Source: Pseudomonadota bacterium (lineage in GTDB: Bacteria; Pseudomonadota; Gammaproteobacteria; Enterobacterales; Enterobacteriaceae). From it: 16,880 nucleotides of DNA. The notes below the pieces were generated by a model, which had not been told where the DNA came from, made no database searches, and was given only the letters and a program-made list of their open reading frames with translations. Location of the stretch: positions 1 through 16,880 of the forward strand of contig JAEYFY010000465.1 in assembly GCA_023454395.1 (NCBI GenBank). The letters run 5' to 3'. Of the stretch, positions 1 through 7,113 are shown piece after piece. The first letter of the stretch is position 1. Each line of letters opens with the position of its first letter. Position numbers and translations under genes: made by a program.

Positions 1-266
1 GTGCCATCAAGTGGATCAATAACCCATTGTATGTCGTGATCTTCACCGAGTAACTCGCCACTTTCTTCCGTAATAATGGTGTGTTTTGGATAAGATTTAC
101 GGATGATTTCAATGATTGCTTGTTCTGCGTCACGGTCAACGTTAGTGACAAAATCATTGGTACCTTTCTGATTAGTTTCTACAGATTCAGGATTTTCGTA
201 ATTTTTGGCGATTAAATTACCAGCCTTACGTGCGGCACGTATGGCAATATTCAGCATCGGATGCAT
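1..266 (-). CDS. suhB: SuhB, inositol-1-monophosphatase family / Nus-complex factor, 5' part only
   Basis: The reverse strand reads from ATG at 266 to the left edge, 88 codons without a stop, beginning MHPMLNIAIRAARKAGNLIA and matching the start of E. coli SuhB almost residue for residue. The metal-site motif TEESGE (glutamates of the first inositol monophosphatase motif) and the start of the WVIDPLDGT motif at the window edge are visible; the rest lies outside. In E. coli SuhB dephosphorylates myo-inositol-1-phosphate in vitro, but its main known role is as a partner of NusA/B/E/G in antitermination complexes on ribosomal RNA operons. The start is supported by a GGAAG ribosome binding site six bases upstream. 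The gene is divergent from trmJ, as in E. coli. Confidence 0.95.
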   Translation of the reverse strand, partial: MHPMLNIAIRAARKAGNLIAKNYENPESVETNQKGTNDFVTNVDRDAEQAIIEIIRKSYPKHTIITEESGELLGEDHDIQWVIDPLDG

Positions 267-270
267 GGTT

Positions 271-277
271 ATCTTCC
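271..277 (-). promoter_or_regulatory. suhB ribosome binding site
   Basis: On the minus strand GGAAGAT lies six bases before the suhB ATG. It is only six bases downstream of the boxA-like element at 284-295, so factors bound to boxA RNA could compete with the ribosome. Confidence 0.65.
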
Positions 278-283
278 ACAAGA

Positions 284-295
284 TGTTAAAGAACG
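284..295 (-). promoter_or_regulatory. boxA-like Nus-factor element in the suhB leader
   Basis: Read on the minus strand this is CGTTCTTTAACA, which agrees with the rRNA-operon boxA TGCTCTTTAACA at 10 of 12 positions, including the whole TCTTTAACA core. It sits in the predicted suhB 5' leader, six bases upstream of the ribosome binding site. BoxA RNA is bound by NusB-NusE, with which SuhB acts, and E. coli suhB is reported to be autoregulated by Nus factors through a leader boxA. The match is seen directly; the function here is inferred from that precedent. Confidence 0.6.
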
Positions 296-314
296 GGGAT
301 AAAAAACGTGCCAG

Positions 315-343
315 AGTATAACAGGCATTCGTGTTTCTGGCTA
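315..343 (-). promoter_or_regulatory. Predicted sigma-70 promoter of suhB
   Basis: On the minus strand a -35 element TAGCCA (338-343) and a -10 element TATACT (315-320) are separated by 17 bases, and the -10 is preceded by TGT, giving an extended -10. Transcription from about 308 would make a leader of roughly 40 nucleotides containing the boxA-like element. Confidence 0.6.
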
Positions 344-345
344 CA

Positions 346-372
346 TTTGTGATAAAATAGATAGATCACAAA
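346..372. repeat. Perfect 8-bp inverted repeat between suhB and trmJ
   Basis: TTTGTGAT (346-353) and ATCACAAA (365-372) are exact reverse complements separated by 11 bases. The repeat abuts the predicted suhB -35 element and overlaps a possible -10 (TAAAAT, 353-358) for trmJ. It ends 18 bases before the trmJ start. It could be an operator for a dimeric regulator acting on both divergent genes, or an RNA hairpin in the trmJ leader. TGTGA and TCACA resemble CRP half-sites, but the 13-base gap is not the 6 bases that CRP needs. Confidence 0.4.
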
Positions 373-390
373 GCAATTAACAAGAAATCA

Positions 391-1119
391 ATGTTAGAAA
401 ATATTCGCATCATCCTTGTAGAAACCTCGCATACAGGCAATATGGGCTCTACAGCTCGAGCTATGAAAACCATGGGATTAACCAATCTTTATTTTGTTAA
501 TCCAAAAGAAAAACCAGATTCGCATTCTATTGCCCTATCCGCGGGTGCAAGTGATGTTATTGGCAATGCACATATTGTTAATAGTATCGATGAAGCGATT
601 GAAGGCTGTGGTTTAGTTATAGGAACAAGCGCCCGTAGCCGTACACTTTCTTGGCCAATGCTTGCACCTCGTGAATGTGGTGAACGTTGTGTTATGGAAG
701 CTAAAAATAAGCCAGTTGCTATTATTTTTGGTCGTGAACGCACAGGTTTAACCAATGAAGAATTACAAAAATGTGATTTTCATCTGTATGTTCCGACTAA
801 TCCAGAATATGGTTCTTTAAATTTAGCGATGGCTGTTCAGCTTGTTAGTTATGAAATTCGTATGGCAGCACTTGCCCAAGAAGAAAAACAAGAGGAAAAT
901 AACCCATCAGAGATTGATTATCCACCTGCTGATGATATAGAACGTTTTTACGTTCACTTAGAGCAGGTGCTTAATGAATCTGGCTTTATTCGCCCTAAAC
1001 ATCCGGGACAAGTGATGAGCCGTTTACGTCGTCTATTTACGCGTGCACGCCCAGAAACACAAGAGCTTCATATCTTACGTGGCATTCTGACATCAGTTGA
1101 GAAATGGGCTAAGAAATAG
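391..1119 (+). CDS. trmJ: TrmJ, tRNA (cytidine/uridine-32-2'-O-)-methyltransferase
   Basis: A 242-residue SPOUT-family enzyme that methylates the 2'-OH of C32 or U32 in the tRNA anticodon loop using S-adenosylmethionine, acting as a cytoplasmic dimer. The SpoU domain fills about residues 1-155: motif 1 with N17 and R23 (NMGSTAR), motif 2 FGRERTGL at 113-120, and motif 3 SLNLAMAVQ at 142-150, which form the knotted cofactor site. The C-terminal part contains ERFYVHLEQ and [19 protein letters not shown], typical of TrmJ. Length is near the 246 residues of the E. coli protein. The ribosome binding site is weak (AAGAA). As in E. coli it sits directly upstream of iscR, and a hairpin after its stop may separate the two. 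Confidence 0.95.
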   Translation: MLENIRIILVETSHTGNMGSTARAMKTMGLTNLYFVNPKEKPDSHSIALSAGASDVIGNAHIVNSIDEAIEGCGLVIGTSARSRTLSWPMLAPRECGERCVMEAKNKPVAIIFGRERTGLTNEELQKCDFHLYVPTNPEYGSLNLAMAVQLVSYEIRMAALAQEEKQEENNPSEIDYPPADDIERFYVHLEQVLNESGFIRPKHPGQVMSRLRRLFTRARPETQELHILRGILTSVEKWAKK

Positions 1120-1124
1120 AGGGC

Positions 1125-1150
1125 AAAGTTGATTAACTTAAGTCAACTTT
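1125..1150 (+). terminator. Inverted repeat after trmJ, possible weak terminator
   Basis: AAAGTTGA (1125-1132) pairs perfectly with TCAACTTT (1143-1150) around a 10-base loop, starting six bases after the trmJ stop. The stem is AT-rich and only four T residues end it, so it would be a weak intrinsic terminator or an end-protecting hairpin. It ends 12 bases before the first IscR site. Confidence 0.4.
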
Positions 1151-1162
1151 TGGCTGAGTATA

Positions 1163-1187
1163 ATACTTGACTAAAACACTCGGATAA
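1163..1187 (+). promoter_or_regulatory. IscR type 1 binding site, upstream copy
   Basis: This 25-base stretch begins ATACTTGACT and continues with an A-rich centre, then CACTCGG and ATA. It fits the type 1 IscR consensus (ATA, three variable bases, GACT, AT-rich centre, AGTC-like half). Type 1 sites are bound by cluster-loaded IscR, so this should mediate repression of the isc operon when iron-sulfur clusters are plentiful. Confidence 0.75.
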
Positions 1188-1212
1188 ATAGTTGACTAAA
1201 TTACTCGGGAAT
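1188..1212 (+). promoter_or_regulatory. IscR type 1 binding site, promoter-proximal copy
   Basis: A second 25-base copy begins ATAGTTGACT and carries TTACTCGGG in its right half. It starts on the base after the upstream copy ends, so the two sites are in exact 25-base register. It contains the likely -35 TTGACT (1192-1197), so bound IscR would block RNA polymerase. E. coli iscR likewise has paired sites at its promoter. Confidence 0.75.
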
Positions 1213-1220
1213 GACACAAT
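1192..1220 (+). promoter_or_regulatory. Probable iscR (isc operon) promoter
   Basis: TTGACT (1192-1197) is a good -35 element, and a weaker -10, CACAAT (1215-1220), follows 17 bases later. Initiation near 1227 would leave a short leader carrying the CACGGAG ribosome binding site of iscR. The -35 lies inside the proximal IscR site, which fits autorepression. The -10 is the less certain half. Confidence 0.5.
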
Positions 1221-1250
1221 TTGATTATTGTTCACCACGGAGTATTTGTT

Positions 1251-1745
1251 ATGAGACTGACATCAAAAGGGCGTTACGCAGTTACTGCAATGCTTGATGT
1301 TGCATTGCATTCACAGCAAGGCCCTGTCCCCCTCGCTGATATTTCAGAGCGTCAAGGGATTTCCCTTTCTTATCTTGAGCAGCTTTTCTCACGTTTGCGT
1401 AAAAATGAATTAGTTGCAAGTGTTCGTGGTCCTGGTGGCGGCTATTTATTAGGCCGTGATGCAGGGCAAATTTTTATTGCTCAAGTTATTTCTGCGGTTG
1501 ATGAATCTGTCGATGCTACCCGTTGTCAGGGTAACAAAGAAGGTTGTCAAGGTGGCGATCGTTGCCTGACTCATACTTTGTGGCGTGATTTAAGTGATCG
1601 TATAACCAGTTTCTTAAGCAGTATCAGCCTTGAAGAGTTAGTAAATAACGAAGAGGTTATGGATGTCGCCGATCGTCAAGACAATGAAAAACGCCATGCT
1701 ATCAATGGTCGTTTACAAGAAACCATTGTTAATATGCGAGTTTAA
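1251..1745 (+). CDS. iscR: IscR, [2Fe-2S] transcriptional regulator of the isc operon
   Basis: A 164-residue Rrf2-family regulator that represses its own operon when it holds a [2Fe-2S] cluster and controls other genes through type 2 sites as apoprotein. The N-terminal winged helix (about 1-65, [19 protein letters not shown] and [13 protein letters not shown] with wing [10 protein letters not shown]) is nearly identical to E. coli. Cluster ligands are visible as C92, C99, C105 and H108. The first cysteine gap is one residue longer than in E. coli (C92/C98/C104/H107). ATG at 1251 is chosen over an in-frame TTG at 1221 because CACGGAG lies just upstream and the N terminus then matches the family exactly. 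It is first in the operon, 68 bases before iscS. Confidence 0.96.
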   Translation: MRLTSKGRYAVTAMLDVALHSQQGPVPLADISERQGISLSYLEQLFSRLRKNELVASVRGPGGGYLLGRDAGQIFIAQVISAVDESVDATRCQGNKEGCQGGDRCLTHTLWRDLSDRITSFLSSISLEELVNNEEVMDVADRQDNEKRHAINGRLQETIVNMRV

Positions 1746-1779
1746 CGGCGATCTCTAGGTAGGCAAAAACAAAATTATT

Positions 1780-1799
1780 AAAGAAGATCCGTCGTCTTT
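1780..1799 (+). promoter_or_regulatory. Hairpin in the iscR-iscS intergenic region
   Basis: AAAGAAGA (1780-1787) and TCGTCTTT (1792-1799) pair with one A-G mismatch around the tetraloop TCCG. The hairpin ends immediately before the iscS Shine-Dalgarno GGAG (1800-1803). In E. coli a structured iscR-iscS intergenic RNA protects iscR mRNA while the downstream part is degraded after RyhB binding. This hairpin is placed to play the same role, which is inference. Confidence 0.45.
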
Positions 1800-1806
1800 G
1801 GAGTTA

Positions 1807-1816
1807 GTGAGCAATG
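1807..1816 (+). promoter_or_regulatory. RyhB-complementary segment over the iscS start codon
   Basis: GTGAGCAATG, ending in the iscS ATG, is perfectly complementary to the CAUUGCUCAC core of the E. coli iron-responsive small RNA RyhB (recalled sequence). RyhB pairing at the iscS ribosome binding site is established in E. coli and cuts the iscSUA message during iron starvation while sparing iscR. The complementarity is seen here; presence of a RyhB in this organism is assumed. Confidence 0.5.
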
Positions 1817-3028
1817 AAATTACCCATTTATCTAGATTATTCAGCAACCACTCCTGTTGATCCACGAGTTGCTGAAAAAATGATGCAATGCCTGACTATT
1901 GATGGCATTTTTGGTAACCCAGCTTCTCGTTCACACCGTTTTGGTTGGCAAGCAGAAGAAGCTATCGATATTGCACGTAATCAGATTGCTGATTTAATCG
2001 GTGCAGATCCTCGTGAAATCGTATTCACATCAGGCGCAACTGAAGCTGATAACCTCGCACTAAAAGGTGTTGCTAACTTTTACCAGAAAAAAGGTAAGCA
2101 CATCATCACTTCAAAAACCGAACATAAAGCCATTTTAGACACTTGTCGTCAACTTGAGCGTGAAGGTTTTGAAGTTACTTATTTAGCACCAAAAAGTGAT
2201 GGTCTGATTGACCTGAAAGAGCTTGAAGAAGCGATGCGTGAAGACACTATTTTAGTTTCTATCATGCATGTAAATAACGAAATTGGTGTTGTTCAAGATA
2301 TTGCTGCTATCGGTGAATTATGCCGTAGCAAAGGTATTATTTACCACGTAGATGCAACACAAAGCGTGGGTAAATTACCGATTGATCTCTCTAAGTTAAA
2401 AGTTGATTTACTTTCTCTTTCTGCGCATAAAGTTTACGGTCCTATGGGTATTGGTGCGCTTTATGTTCGTCGTAAACCTCGCATTCGTTTAGAAGCACAA
2501 ATGCATGGCGGCGGACATGAGCGTGGCATGCGTTCAGGTACATTAGCCGTTCACCAAATTGTAGGTATGGGCGAAGCTTACCGTATTTTGAAAGAAGAAA
2601 TGGCTGATGAAACTAAACGCTTAAACGAATTACGTTTACGTTTATGGAATGGCATTAAAGATATCGAAGAAGTTTATATCAATGGTTCTTTAGAACACAC
2701 TGCGCCAAACATTCTCAATGTGAGCTTCAACTATGTTGAAGGCGAATCATTAATGATGGCACTGAAAGATCTTGCTGTATCTTCAGGCTCTGCCTGTACT
2801 TCAGCAAGTTTAGAACCTTCTTATGTACTGCGTGCTTTAGGTTTAACAGATGAACTTGCACACAGTTCTATTCGCTTCTCTCTGGGTCGTTTCACCACAG
2901 AAGAAGAAATAGATTATGCAATTGAACAAATCCACAGTGCAATTGGTCGCTTACGTGATCTTTCTCCACTTTGGGATATGCATAAACAAGGTGTTGATAT
3001 CAACAGTATCGAATGGTCTCACCATTAA
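1814..3028 (+). CDS. iscS: IscS, cysteine desulfurase
   Basis: A 404-residue class V aminotransferase-fold enzyme, the same length as E. coli IscS. It converts L-cysteine to L-alanine and passes the persulfide sulfur to IscU and to tRNA-thiolation and cofactor pathways. The PLP-binding lysine is K206 in SAHKVYGP, H104 in KTEHKAIL stacks on the cofactor, and the catalytic cysteine is C328 in the mobile loop [10 protein letters not shown]. The C-terminal IscU- and Fdx-binding region is complete. Translation starts at ATG 1814 after GGAG at 1800-1803. It is followed 24 bases later by iscU in the operon, and the RyhB-complementary segment over its start suggests iron-dependent control. Confidence 0.98.
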   Translation: MKLPIYLDYSATTPVDPRVAEKMMQCLTIDGIFGNPASRSHRFGWQAEEAIDIARNQIADLIGADPREIVFTSGATEADNLALKGVANFYQKKGKHIITSKTEHKAILDTCRQLEREGFEVTYLAPKSDGLIDLKELEEAMREDTILVSIMHVNNEIGVVQDIAAIGELCRSKGIIYHVDATQSVGKLPIDLSKLKVDLLSLSAHKVYGPMGIGALYVRRKPRIRLEAQMHGGGHERGMRSGTLAVHQIVGMGEAYRILKEEMADETKRLNELRLRLWNGIKDIEEVYINGSLEHTAPNILNVSFNYVEGESLMMALKDLAVSSGSACTSASLEPSYVLRALGLTDELAHSSIRFSLGRFTTEEEIDYAIEQIHSAIGRLRDLSPLWDMHKQGVDINSIEWSHH

Positions 3029-3052
3029 TCAGACGTTTTCAGGAGTTAAATC

Positions 3053-3439
3053 ATGGCTTATAGCGAAAAAGTAATTGATCATTATGAAAACCCTCGTAAT
3101 GTCGGATCATTTGATAATAATGACCCTACTGTCGGGAGTGGTATGGTTGGCGCACCAGCTTGTGGTGACGTTATGAAACTGCAAATCAAAGTTGACGATA
3201 ATGGCGTAATTGAAGATGCGCGTTTTAAAACTTATGGTTGTGGTTCAGCAATTGCATCAAGTTCACTGGTAACAGAATGGATGAAAGGCAAAACATTAGA
3301 TGAAGCCGAATCTATTAAGAACACAGCAATTGCAGAAGAATTAGAATTACCACCAGTGAAAATTCACTGTTCAATTCTTGCAGAAGATGCAATAAAAGCA
3401 GCGATTGCAGACTATAAAAGCAAACGCCAAGGCAAGTAA
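3053..3439 (+). CDS. iscU: IscU, Fe-S cluster assembly scaffold
   Basis: A 128-residue scaffold, identical in length to E. coli IscU, on which [2Fe-2S] clusters are built from IscS sulfur and iron. The ligand set is complete: C37 and D39 (PACGD), C63 (GCGS), H105 and C106 (KIHCS). The chaperone recognition motif LPPVK occupies residues 99-103 and is bound by HscA, whose gene lies downstream. A good AGGAG site precedes ATG. A long hairpin follows the gene, so its message may end separately from that of iscA. Confidence 0.98.
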   Translation: MAYSEKVIDHYENPRNVGSFDNNDPTVGSGMVGAPACGDVMKLQIKVDDNGVIEDARFKTYGCGSAIASSSLVTEWMKGKTLDEAESIKNTAIAEELELPPVKIHCSILAEDAIKAAIADYKSKRQGK

Positions 3440-3470
3440 TTGTCTTTTATAATAAAAAAATAAAATATTG

Positions 3471-3501
3471 GCGGATGCTGAAACTTTTTTTCAGTATCCG
3501 C
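3471..3501 (+). terminator. Long hairpin between iscU and iscA, possible attenuator or processing site
   Basis: The arms at 3471-3483 (GCGGATGCTGAAA) and 3489-3501 (TTTCAGTATCCGC) pair over 13 positions with one G-U wobble and a five-base loop. A T-rich but interrupted run (TTTCGTTCTTT) follows. It could act as a partial terminator or as a barrier to 3' exonucleases that lowers downstream expression relative to iscSU. iscA follows only 27 bases later and lacks an obvious promoter, so complete termination is unlikely. Confidence 0.6.
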
Positions 3502-3528
3502 TTTCGTTCTTTATGAGTGAGGTGTGCC

Positions 3529-3852
3529 ATGTCAATTTCCCTTACAGAATCCGCCGCTAATCGAGTTCGCTCTTTCCTATCTAATCGTGGAAAAGGTGAA
3601 GGTTTGCGTTTAGGCGTAAGAACATCTGGTTGTTCTGGAATGGCTTATGTTCTTGAATTTGCTGATGTCATCAATGACGAAGATACTGTTTTTGAAGACA
3701 AAGGTGTGAAAGTTATCGTTGATGGTAAAAGCATGGTCTATTTAGATGGAACAGAACTTGATTTCGTCAAAGAAGGATTAAACGAAGGCTTCAAATTTAA
3801 CAACCCAAATGTATCAAATGAGTGTGGTTGTGGTGAGAGCTTCACTGTGTAA
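3529..3852 (+). CDS. iscA: IscA, A-type iron-sulfur carrier protein
   Basis: A 107-residue A-type carrier (HesB/IscA family), the same length as in E. coli. It binds iron or a cluster and delivers it to apoproteins, especially in [4Fe-4S] maturation. The three conserved cysteines are C35 (TSGCSG), C99 and C101 (ECGCGESF). ATG at 3529 is preferred to an in-frame GTG at 3517 because GAGG at 3519-3522 gives ideal spacing and the N terminus [10 protein letters not shown] aligns with the family. It stands after the iscU-iscA hairpin and 48 bases before hscB. Confidence 0.97.
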   Translation: MSISLTESAANRVRSFLSNRGKGEGLRLGVRTSGCSGMAYVLEFADVINDEDTVFEDKGVKVIVDGKSMVYLDGTELDFVKEGLNEGFKFNNPNVSNECGCGESFTV

Positions 3853-3900
3853 TTTGTGTTAAAACACAGTATTAACGTTAATTAATCCAAGAGTAGATGT

Positions 3901-4422
3901 ATGGACTATTTCACACTATTAGGCATGCCTAATCGTTTTGATATTGATAAACAGCAACTTGCTACACATTATCAAGATATGCAGCGTCAATATCACCCAG
4001 ATCGTTTTGCAGGTCAGTCTGACAAAGAACAGGCTCAAGCAATCTCGCTTGCTTCAACCATCAATCAGGCTTATCAGACCTTAAAAAATCCACTCTCAAG
4101 AGCTGAATACATGCTCTCATTGCACGGTATCGATATTGCTAATGAGCAACAAACGATGCACGATACTGCTTTTTTAATGGAGCAACTCACATTACGTGAA
4201 GAGCTGGATAACATCGAACACAGTGCTGAAGCCGAAAGTTTGTTAGCCGATTTTTCTGCACGTTTAGAAAAAATGTACACTGTACGCCATAATGAAATGG
4301 TTAAAACGCTGGATAATCAAACTTGGGATATTGCTGCAGATAATGTGAGAAAATTACGTTTTCTCGCAAAGTTAAAAGAGCAAGTAGAGCAACTCGAAGA
4401 ACGTCTGTTTGATGGTTTTTAA
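3901..4422 (+). CDS. hscB: HscB, J-domain co-chaperone for Fe-S cluster transfer
   Basis: A 173-residue DnaJ-type co-chaperone (E. coli 171) that brings cluster-loaded IscU to HscA and stimulates its ATPase. The J domain covers about residues 1-75 with the essential HPD tripeptide at 32-34 (QRQYHPDRF). The C-terminal three-helix domain, including [16 protein letters not shown] and [10 protein letters not shown], is the IscU-binding part. AAGAG stands seven bases before ATG. The gene is 11 bases from hscA, suggesting coupled expression of the pair. Confidence 0.97.
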   Translation: MDYFTLLGMPNRFDIDKQQLATHYQDMQRQYHPDRFAGQSDKEQAQAISLASTINQAYQTLKNPLSRAEYMLSLHGIDIANEQQTMHDTAFLMEQLTLREELDNIEHSAEAESLLADFSARLEKMYTVRHNEMVKTLDNQTWDIAADNVRKLRFLAKLKEQVEQLEERLFDGF

Positions 4423-4433
4423 GGGAAACTGTT

Positions 4434-6284
4434 ATGTCATTATTACAAATTAGTGAACCGGGTCAAACGCCTGCACCGCACCAGCGCCGGCTTGCAGCGG
4501 GTATTGATTTAGGTACGACACACTCATTAGTTGCCACTGTACGTAGTGGGCAAGCCGAAGCGCTTTCTGACAGCGAAGGTCGCTATTTATTGCCATCTGT
4601 CGTGCAGTATCAAGTTGATAATATCAACGTTGGTTGGAATGCTAAAAAAGAAGCAGAAAAAGATCCTGCCAACACGATAAGCTCAATAAAAAGAATGGTG
4701 GGTCGCTCACTGAGTGATGTGACAAGCCGTTATCCAAACCTTCCTTATCATTTTCATGAAAATGACAACGGTCTACCATTAATTAAAACTGCGGCAGGTA
4801 TTGTCGATCCTATCCAAGTCTCTTCTGACATCTTAAAAACATTAGCAGAGCGCGCGATACAATCATTAGGTGGTGAACTTGATGGTGTTGTTGTTACCGT
4901 ACCGGCTTATTTTGATGATGCTCAACGTCAAGGCACAAAAGAAGCGGCTCGTCGTGCTGGTTTGCATGTTTTACGTTTATTAAACGAACCAACAGCGGCA
5001 GCTATTGCTTATGGCCTAGATTCAGGAAAAGAAGGCACCATTGTTGTCTATGACTTAGGTGGTGGTACTTTTGATATCTCTGTTCTTCGTTTAACTAAAG
5101 GCGTTTTTGAAGTCTTAGCAACTGGCGGTGATACCGCGTTAGGTGGCGATGATTTTGATATGATGCTGGCAGACTGGATAAGAGAACGTGCTGGTTTTGG
5201 GCATCAAAAAGATGCTGTATTACAACGTCAATTACTGGATGTTGCATCAGAAACCAAAATTGCATTGAGTGATAACGATGTTGCAGATATCAACATTAAT
5301 GGATGGAAAGGTGAGATAACTCGTGCTGAGTTTGAATCATTAATTCAATCATTAGTAAAACGTACACTATTATCGGTTCGCCGCGCATTAAAAGACGCGG
5401 ATGTTGAAATCGATGAAGTTCTAGAAGTGGTTATGGTTGGCGGTTCAACACGAGTGCCATTAGTTCGTCAAATGGTGGGTGATTATTTTAAACGTGAACC
5501 TTTAACTTCTATCGATCCAGATAAAGTGGTTGCCATTGGTGCTTCAATCCAAGCTGATATTTTGGTGGGTAATAAACCGGATAGCGAAATGCTATTGCTG
5601 GATGTTATTCCACTTTCTCTTGGTCTTGAAACAATGGGCGGATTAGTTGAAAAAGTGATCCCACGCAATACCACTATTCCTGTTGCCAGAGCGCAAGAAT
5701 TTACGACATTCAAAGATGGTCAAACGGCAATGAGCGTTCATGTTGTTCAAGGTGAACGTGAAATGGTGAGTGATTGTCGTTCTTTAGCGCGTTTCACATT
5801 ACGTGGAATTCCTCCAATGGCTGCGGGTGGCGCACATATTCGTGTCACATTCCAAGTTGATGCTGATGGCTTACTCAGTGTTAGTGCGATGGAAAAATCA
5901 ACGGGTGTTGAAGCCTCCGTACAGGTCAAGCCTTCTTATGGTCTTAGCGATACTGAAATCGCTAAGATGATCCAATCTTCGATGGAAAATGCCCAAGAAG
6001 ATTTACAAGCTCGTCGTTTAGCCGAGCAAAAAGTCGAAGCAGCTCGCGTGTTAGAAAGTTTAACTGCAGCATTAGAAGAAGATGCTCATCTGTTAAATGA
6101 AGATGAGAAAATGGCTATCGACAAAGTTGTAGATACCTTAATAGAGAGCGTTGAAGGAACAGATCCTGTTGCTATTGAAAACGCGATTAAACTACTGGAT
6201 AAGCAAACTCAGGATTTTGCAGCGCGTCGTATGGATTCATCTATTCGACAAGCGTTGGCAGGTCATTCTGTGGATGAGATATAA
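4434..6284 (+). CDS. hscA: HscA, Hsp70-class chaperone for Fe-S cluster transfer
   Basis: A 616-residue specialised Hsp70, the same length as E. coli HscA, which uses ATP to release clusters from IscU. ATPase signatures are in order: [12 protein letters not shown] (from residue 23), [12 protein letters not shown] (from 184), YDLGGGTFD (206-214) and [10 protein letters not shown] (335-344). The substrate-binding domain begins near 390 ([15 protein letters not shown]) and the helical lid follows from about 510. It lacks the EEVD-like tail of DnaK, as expected. AAGGG precedes ATG, and fdx starts two bases after its stop, implying translational coupling. Confidence 0.98.
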   Translation: MSLLQISEPGQTPAPHQRRLAAGIDLGTTHSLVATVRSGQAEALSDSEGRYLLPSVVQYQVDNINVGWNAKKEAEKDPANTISSIKRMVGRSLSDVTSRYPNLPYHFHENDNGLPLIKTAAGIVDPIQVSSDILKTLAERAIQSLGGELDGVVVTVPAYFDDAQRQGTKEAARRAGLHVLRLLNEPTAAAIAYGLDSGKEGTIVVYDLGGGTFDISVLRLTKGVFEVLATGGDTALGGDDFDMMLADWIRERAGFGHQKDAVLQRQLLDVASETKIALSDNDVADININGWKGEITRAEFESLIQSLVKRTLLSVRRALKDADVEIDEVLEVVMVGGSTRVPLVRQMVGDYFKREPLTSIDPDKVVAIGASIQADILVGNKPDSEMLLLDVIPLSLGLETMGGLVEKVIPRNTTIPVARAQEFTTFKDGQTAMSVHVVQGEREMVSDCRSLARFTLRGIPPMAAGGAHIRVTFQVDADGLLSVSAMEKSTGVEASVQVKPSYGLSDTEIAKMIQSSMENAQEDLQARRLAEQKVEAARVLESLTAALEEDAHLLNEDEKMAIDKVVDTLIESVEGTDPVAIENAIKLLDKQTQDFAARRMDSSIRQALAGHSVDEI

Positions 6285-6286
6285 CT

Positions 6287-6622
6287 ATGCCTAAAATTGT
6301 ATTTTTACCCCATAGCACTCTGTGCCCTGAAGGCGCTGTTGTTGACGCAACAGAAGGTGAGTCTATTCTAGATGTTGCATTACGCAACGGCATCGAAATT
6401 GAACATGCTTGTGAAATGTCTTGTGCATGTACAACTTGTCACTGTGTAGTGCGTGAAGGTTTTGACTCACTAGAAGAAAGCTCTGAACTTGAAGACGATA
6501 TGTTAGATAAAGCATGGGGTTTAGAGCCAGAAAGCCGCTTAAGCTGTCAAGCAAAAGTGACTGACGAAGATTTAGTTGTTGAGATCCCTAAATATTCGAT
6601 TAATCACGCAAGAGAGCATTAA
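6287..6622 (+). CDS. fdx: Fdx, isc-type [2Fe-2S] adrenodoxin-like ferredoxin
   Basis: A 111-residue ferredoxin of the vertebrate/bacterial adrenodoxin type, the same length as in E. coli. It donates electrons to cluster assembly on IscU/IscS. The four cluster ligands are C42, C48, C51 (in [11 protein letters not shown]) and C87 (RLSCQA). C46 and C53 are extra, conserved, non-ligand cysteines. The acidic helix [19 protein letters not shown] is typical of the partner-binding face. It begins two bases after hscA ends, so it is very likely translated by reinitiation or coupling. Confidence 0.98.
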   Translation: MPKIVFLPHSTLCPEGAVVDATEGESILDVALRNGIEIEHACEMSCACTTCHCVVREGFDSLEESSELEDDMLDKAWGLEPESRLSCQAKVTDEDLVVEIPKYSINHAREH

Positions 6623-6637
6623 TTTTAGGAGCCGAGC

Positions 6638-6832
6638 ATGAAATGGAGTGACACGCGAGAAATAGGGGAAGCATTATTTGATCTTTACCCTGACACTGAT
6701 CCTAAAACGGTACGCTTTACTGATATGCATCAGTGGATTTGTGATTTAGAAGATTTTGACGATGATCCACAGAAATCAAATGAAAAAATTCTTGAAGCTA
6801 TTTTACTTGTTTGGCTTGATGAATTTGAATAA
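6638..6832 (+). CDS. iscX: IscX (YfhJ), small acidic IscS-binding modulator
   Basis: A 64-residue acidic protein, two residues shorter than E. coli IscX. It binds IscS at the site shared with frataxin CyaY and tunes cluster assembly according to iron; it also binds iron weakly. The core [24 protein letters not shown] and DLEDFDDDP matches the family closely. AGGAG at 6627-6631 gives a clear start. It is the last isc gene, and a terminator follows 19 bases after its stop. Confidence 0.96.
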   Translation: MKWSDTREIGEALFDLYPDTDPKTVRFTDMHQWICDLEDFDDDPQKSNEKILEAILLVWLDEFE

Positions 6833-6851
6833 TTGATAATATCGTAAATTT

Positions 6852-6880
6852 AAAAAGACTGGCTTATTGCTGGTCTTTTT
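6852..6880 (+). terminator. Rho-independent terminator of the isc operon
   Basis: Arms at 6852-6863 and 6869-6880 form a 12-pair stem with two G-U wobbles and a TTATT loop. The 3' arm ends in five T residues. It lies directly downstream of iscX and should end the isc transcript before pepB. Confidence 0.85.
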
Positions 6881-7113
6881 GCATTATAACCTTTCACCTT
6901 TTGTTTTATTAGTGACTAAAAAATAACCATAAAGAGGGAAGTATGGATATTCTATTGTGCGATCTTCTTCGAGGAATATCATGTAAATACGTAAGATCAC
7001 TGGATGATAATGGTGACCTCTTTGTTTTTGCAGTAAATTGATCACGCTAAACGGTAAATATCTGGTAGTCTGAATGGGTTAACTGCCACCAGTAATAATA
7101 AGTGAGACAATAA
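6881..7113 (+). promoter_or_regulatory. isc-pepB intergenic region, likely pepB promoter and leader
   Basis: After the isc terminator pepB must have its own promoter here, but I cannot fix one: TAAATA at 7055-7060 is a possible -10 without a well-spaced -35. Near pepB, TGGTAGT (7063-7069) pairs with ACTGCCA (7082-7088), one G-U wobble, as a potential leader hairpin. The 32-codon ORF occupies the middle. No RNA gene is recognisable. Confidence 0.3.
6943..7041 (+). CDS. Possible small ORF, 32 codons, unknown function
   Basis: ATG at 6943 opens a 32-codon frame ending in TGA at 7039-7041, with a strong purine-rich site (GAGGG, 6934-6938) four bases before the start. The product begins MDILLCDLLRGISCKYV and ends DLFVFAVN; it has two cysteines, no obvious membrane segment and no family I recognise. 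It uses codons uncommon in the neighbouring genes (CTA, CGA, GGA, ATA, AGA), so it is not under the same codon selection. It sits alone between the isc terminator and pepB, 72 bases upstream of pepB. It could be a real small protein, a leader peptide for pepB, a remnant of a larger gene, or chance. Confidence 0.3.
   Translation: MDILLCDLLRGISCKYVRSLDDNGDLFVFAVN

Noticed and set aside
348..370. TGTGA and TCACA half-sites resembling a CRP site upstream of trmJ
   Set aside because: The half-sites are 13 bases apart, while CRP sites have a 6-base spacer, so I keep it only as an unassigned inverted repeat.
3844..3870. Inverted repeat ACTGTGT / ACACAGT over the end of iscA
   Set aside because: The seven-pair AT-rich stem has a 13-base loop, an alternative overlapping fold and no T tract; it is too weak to call a terminator.
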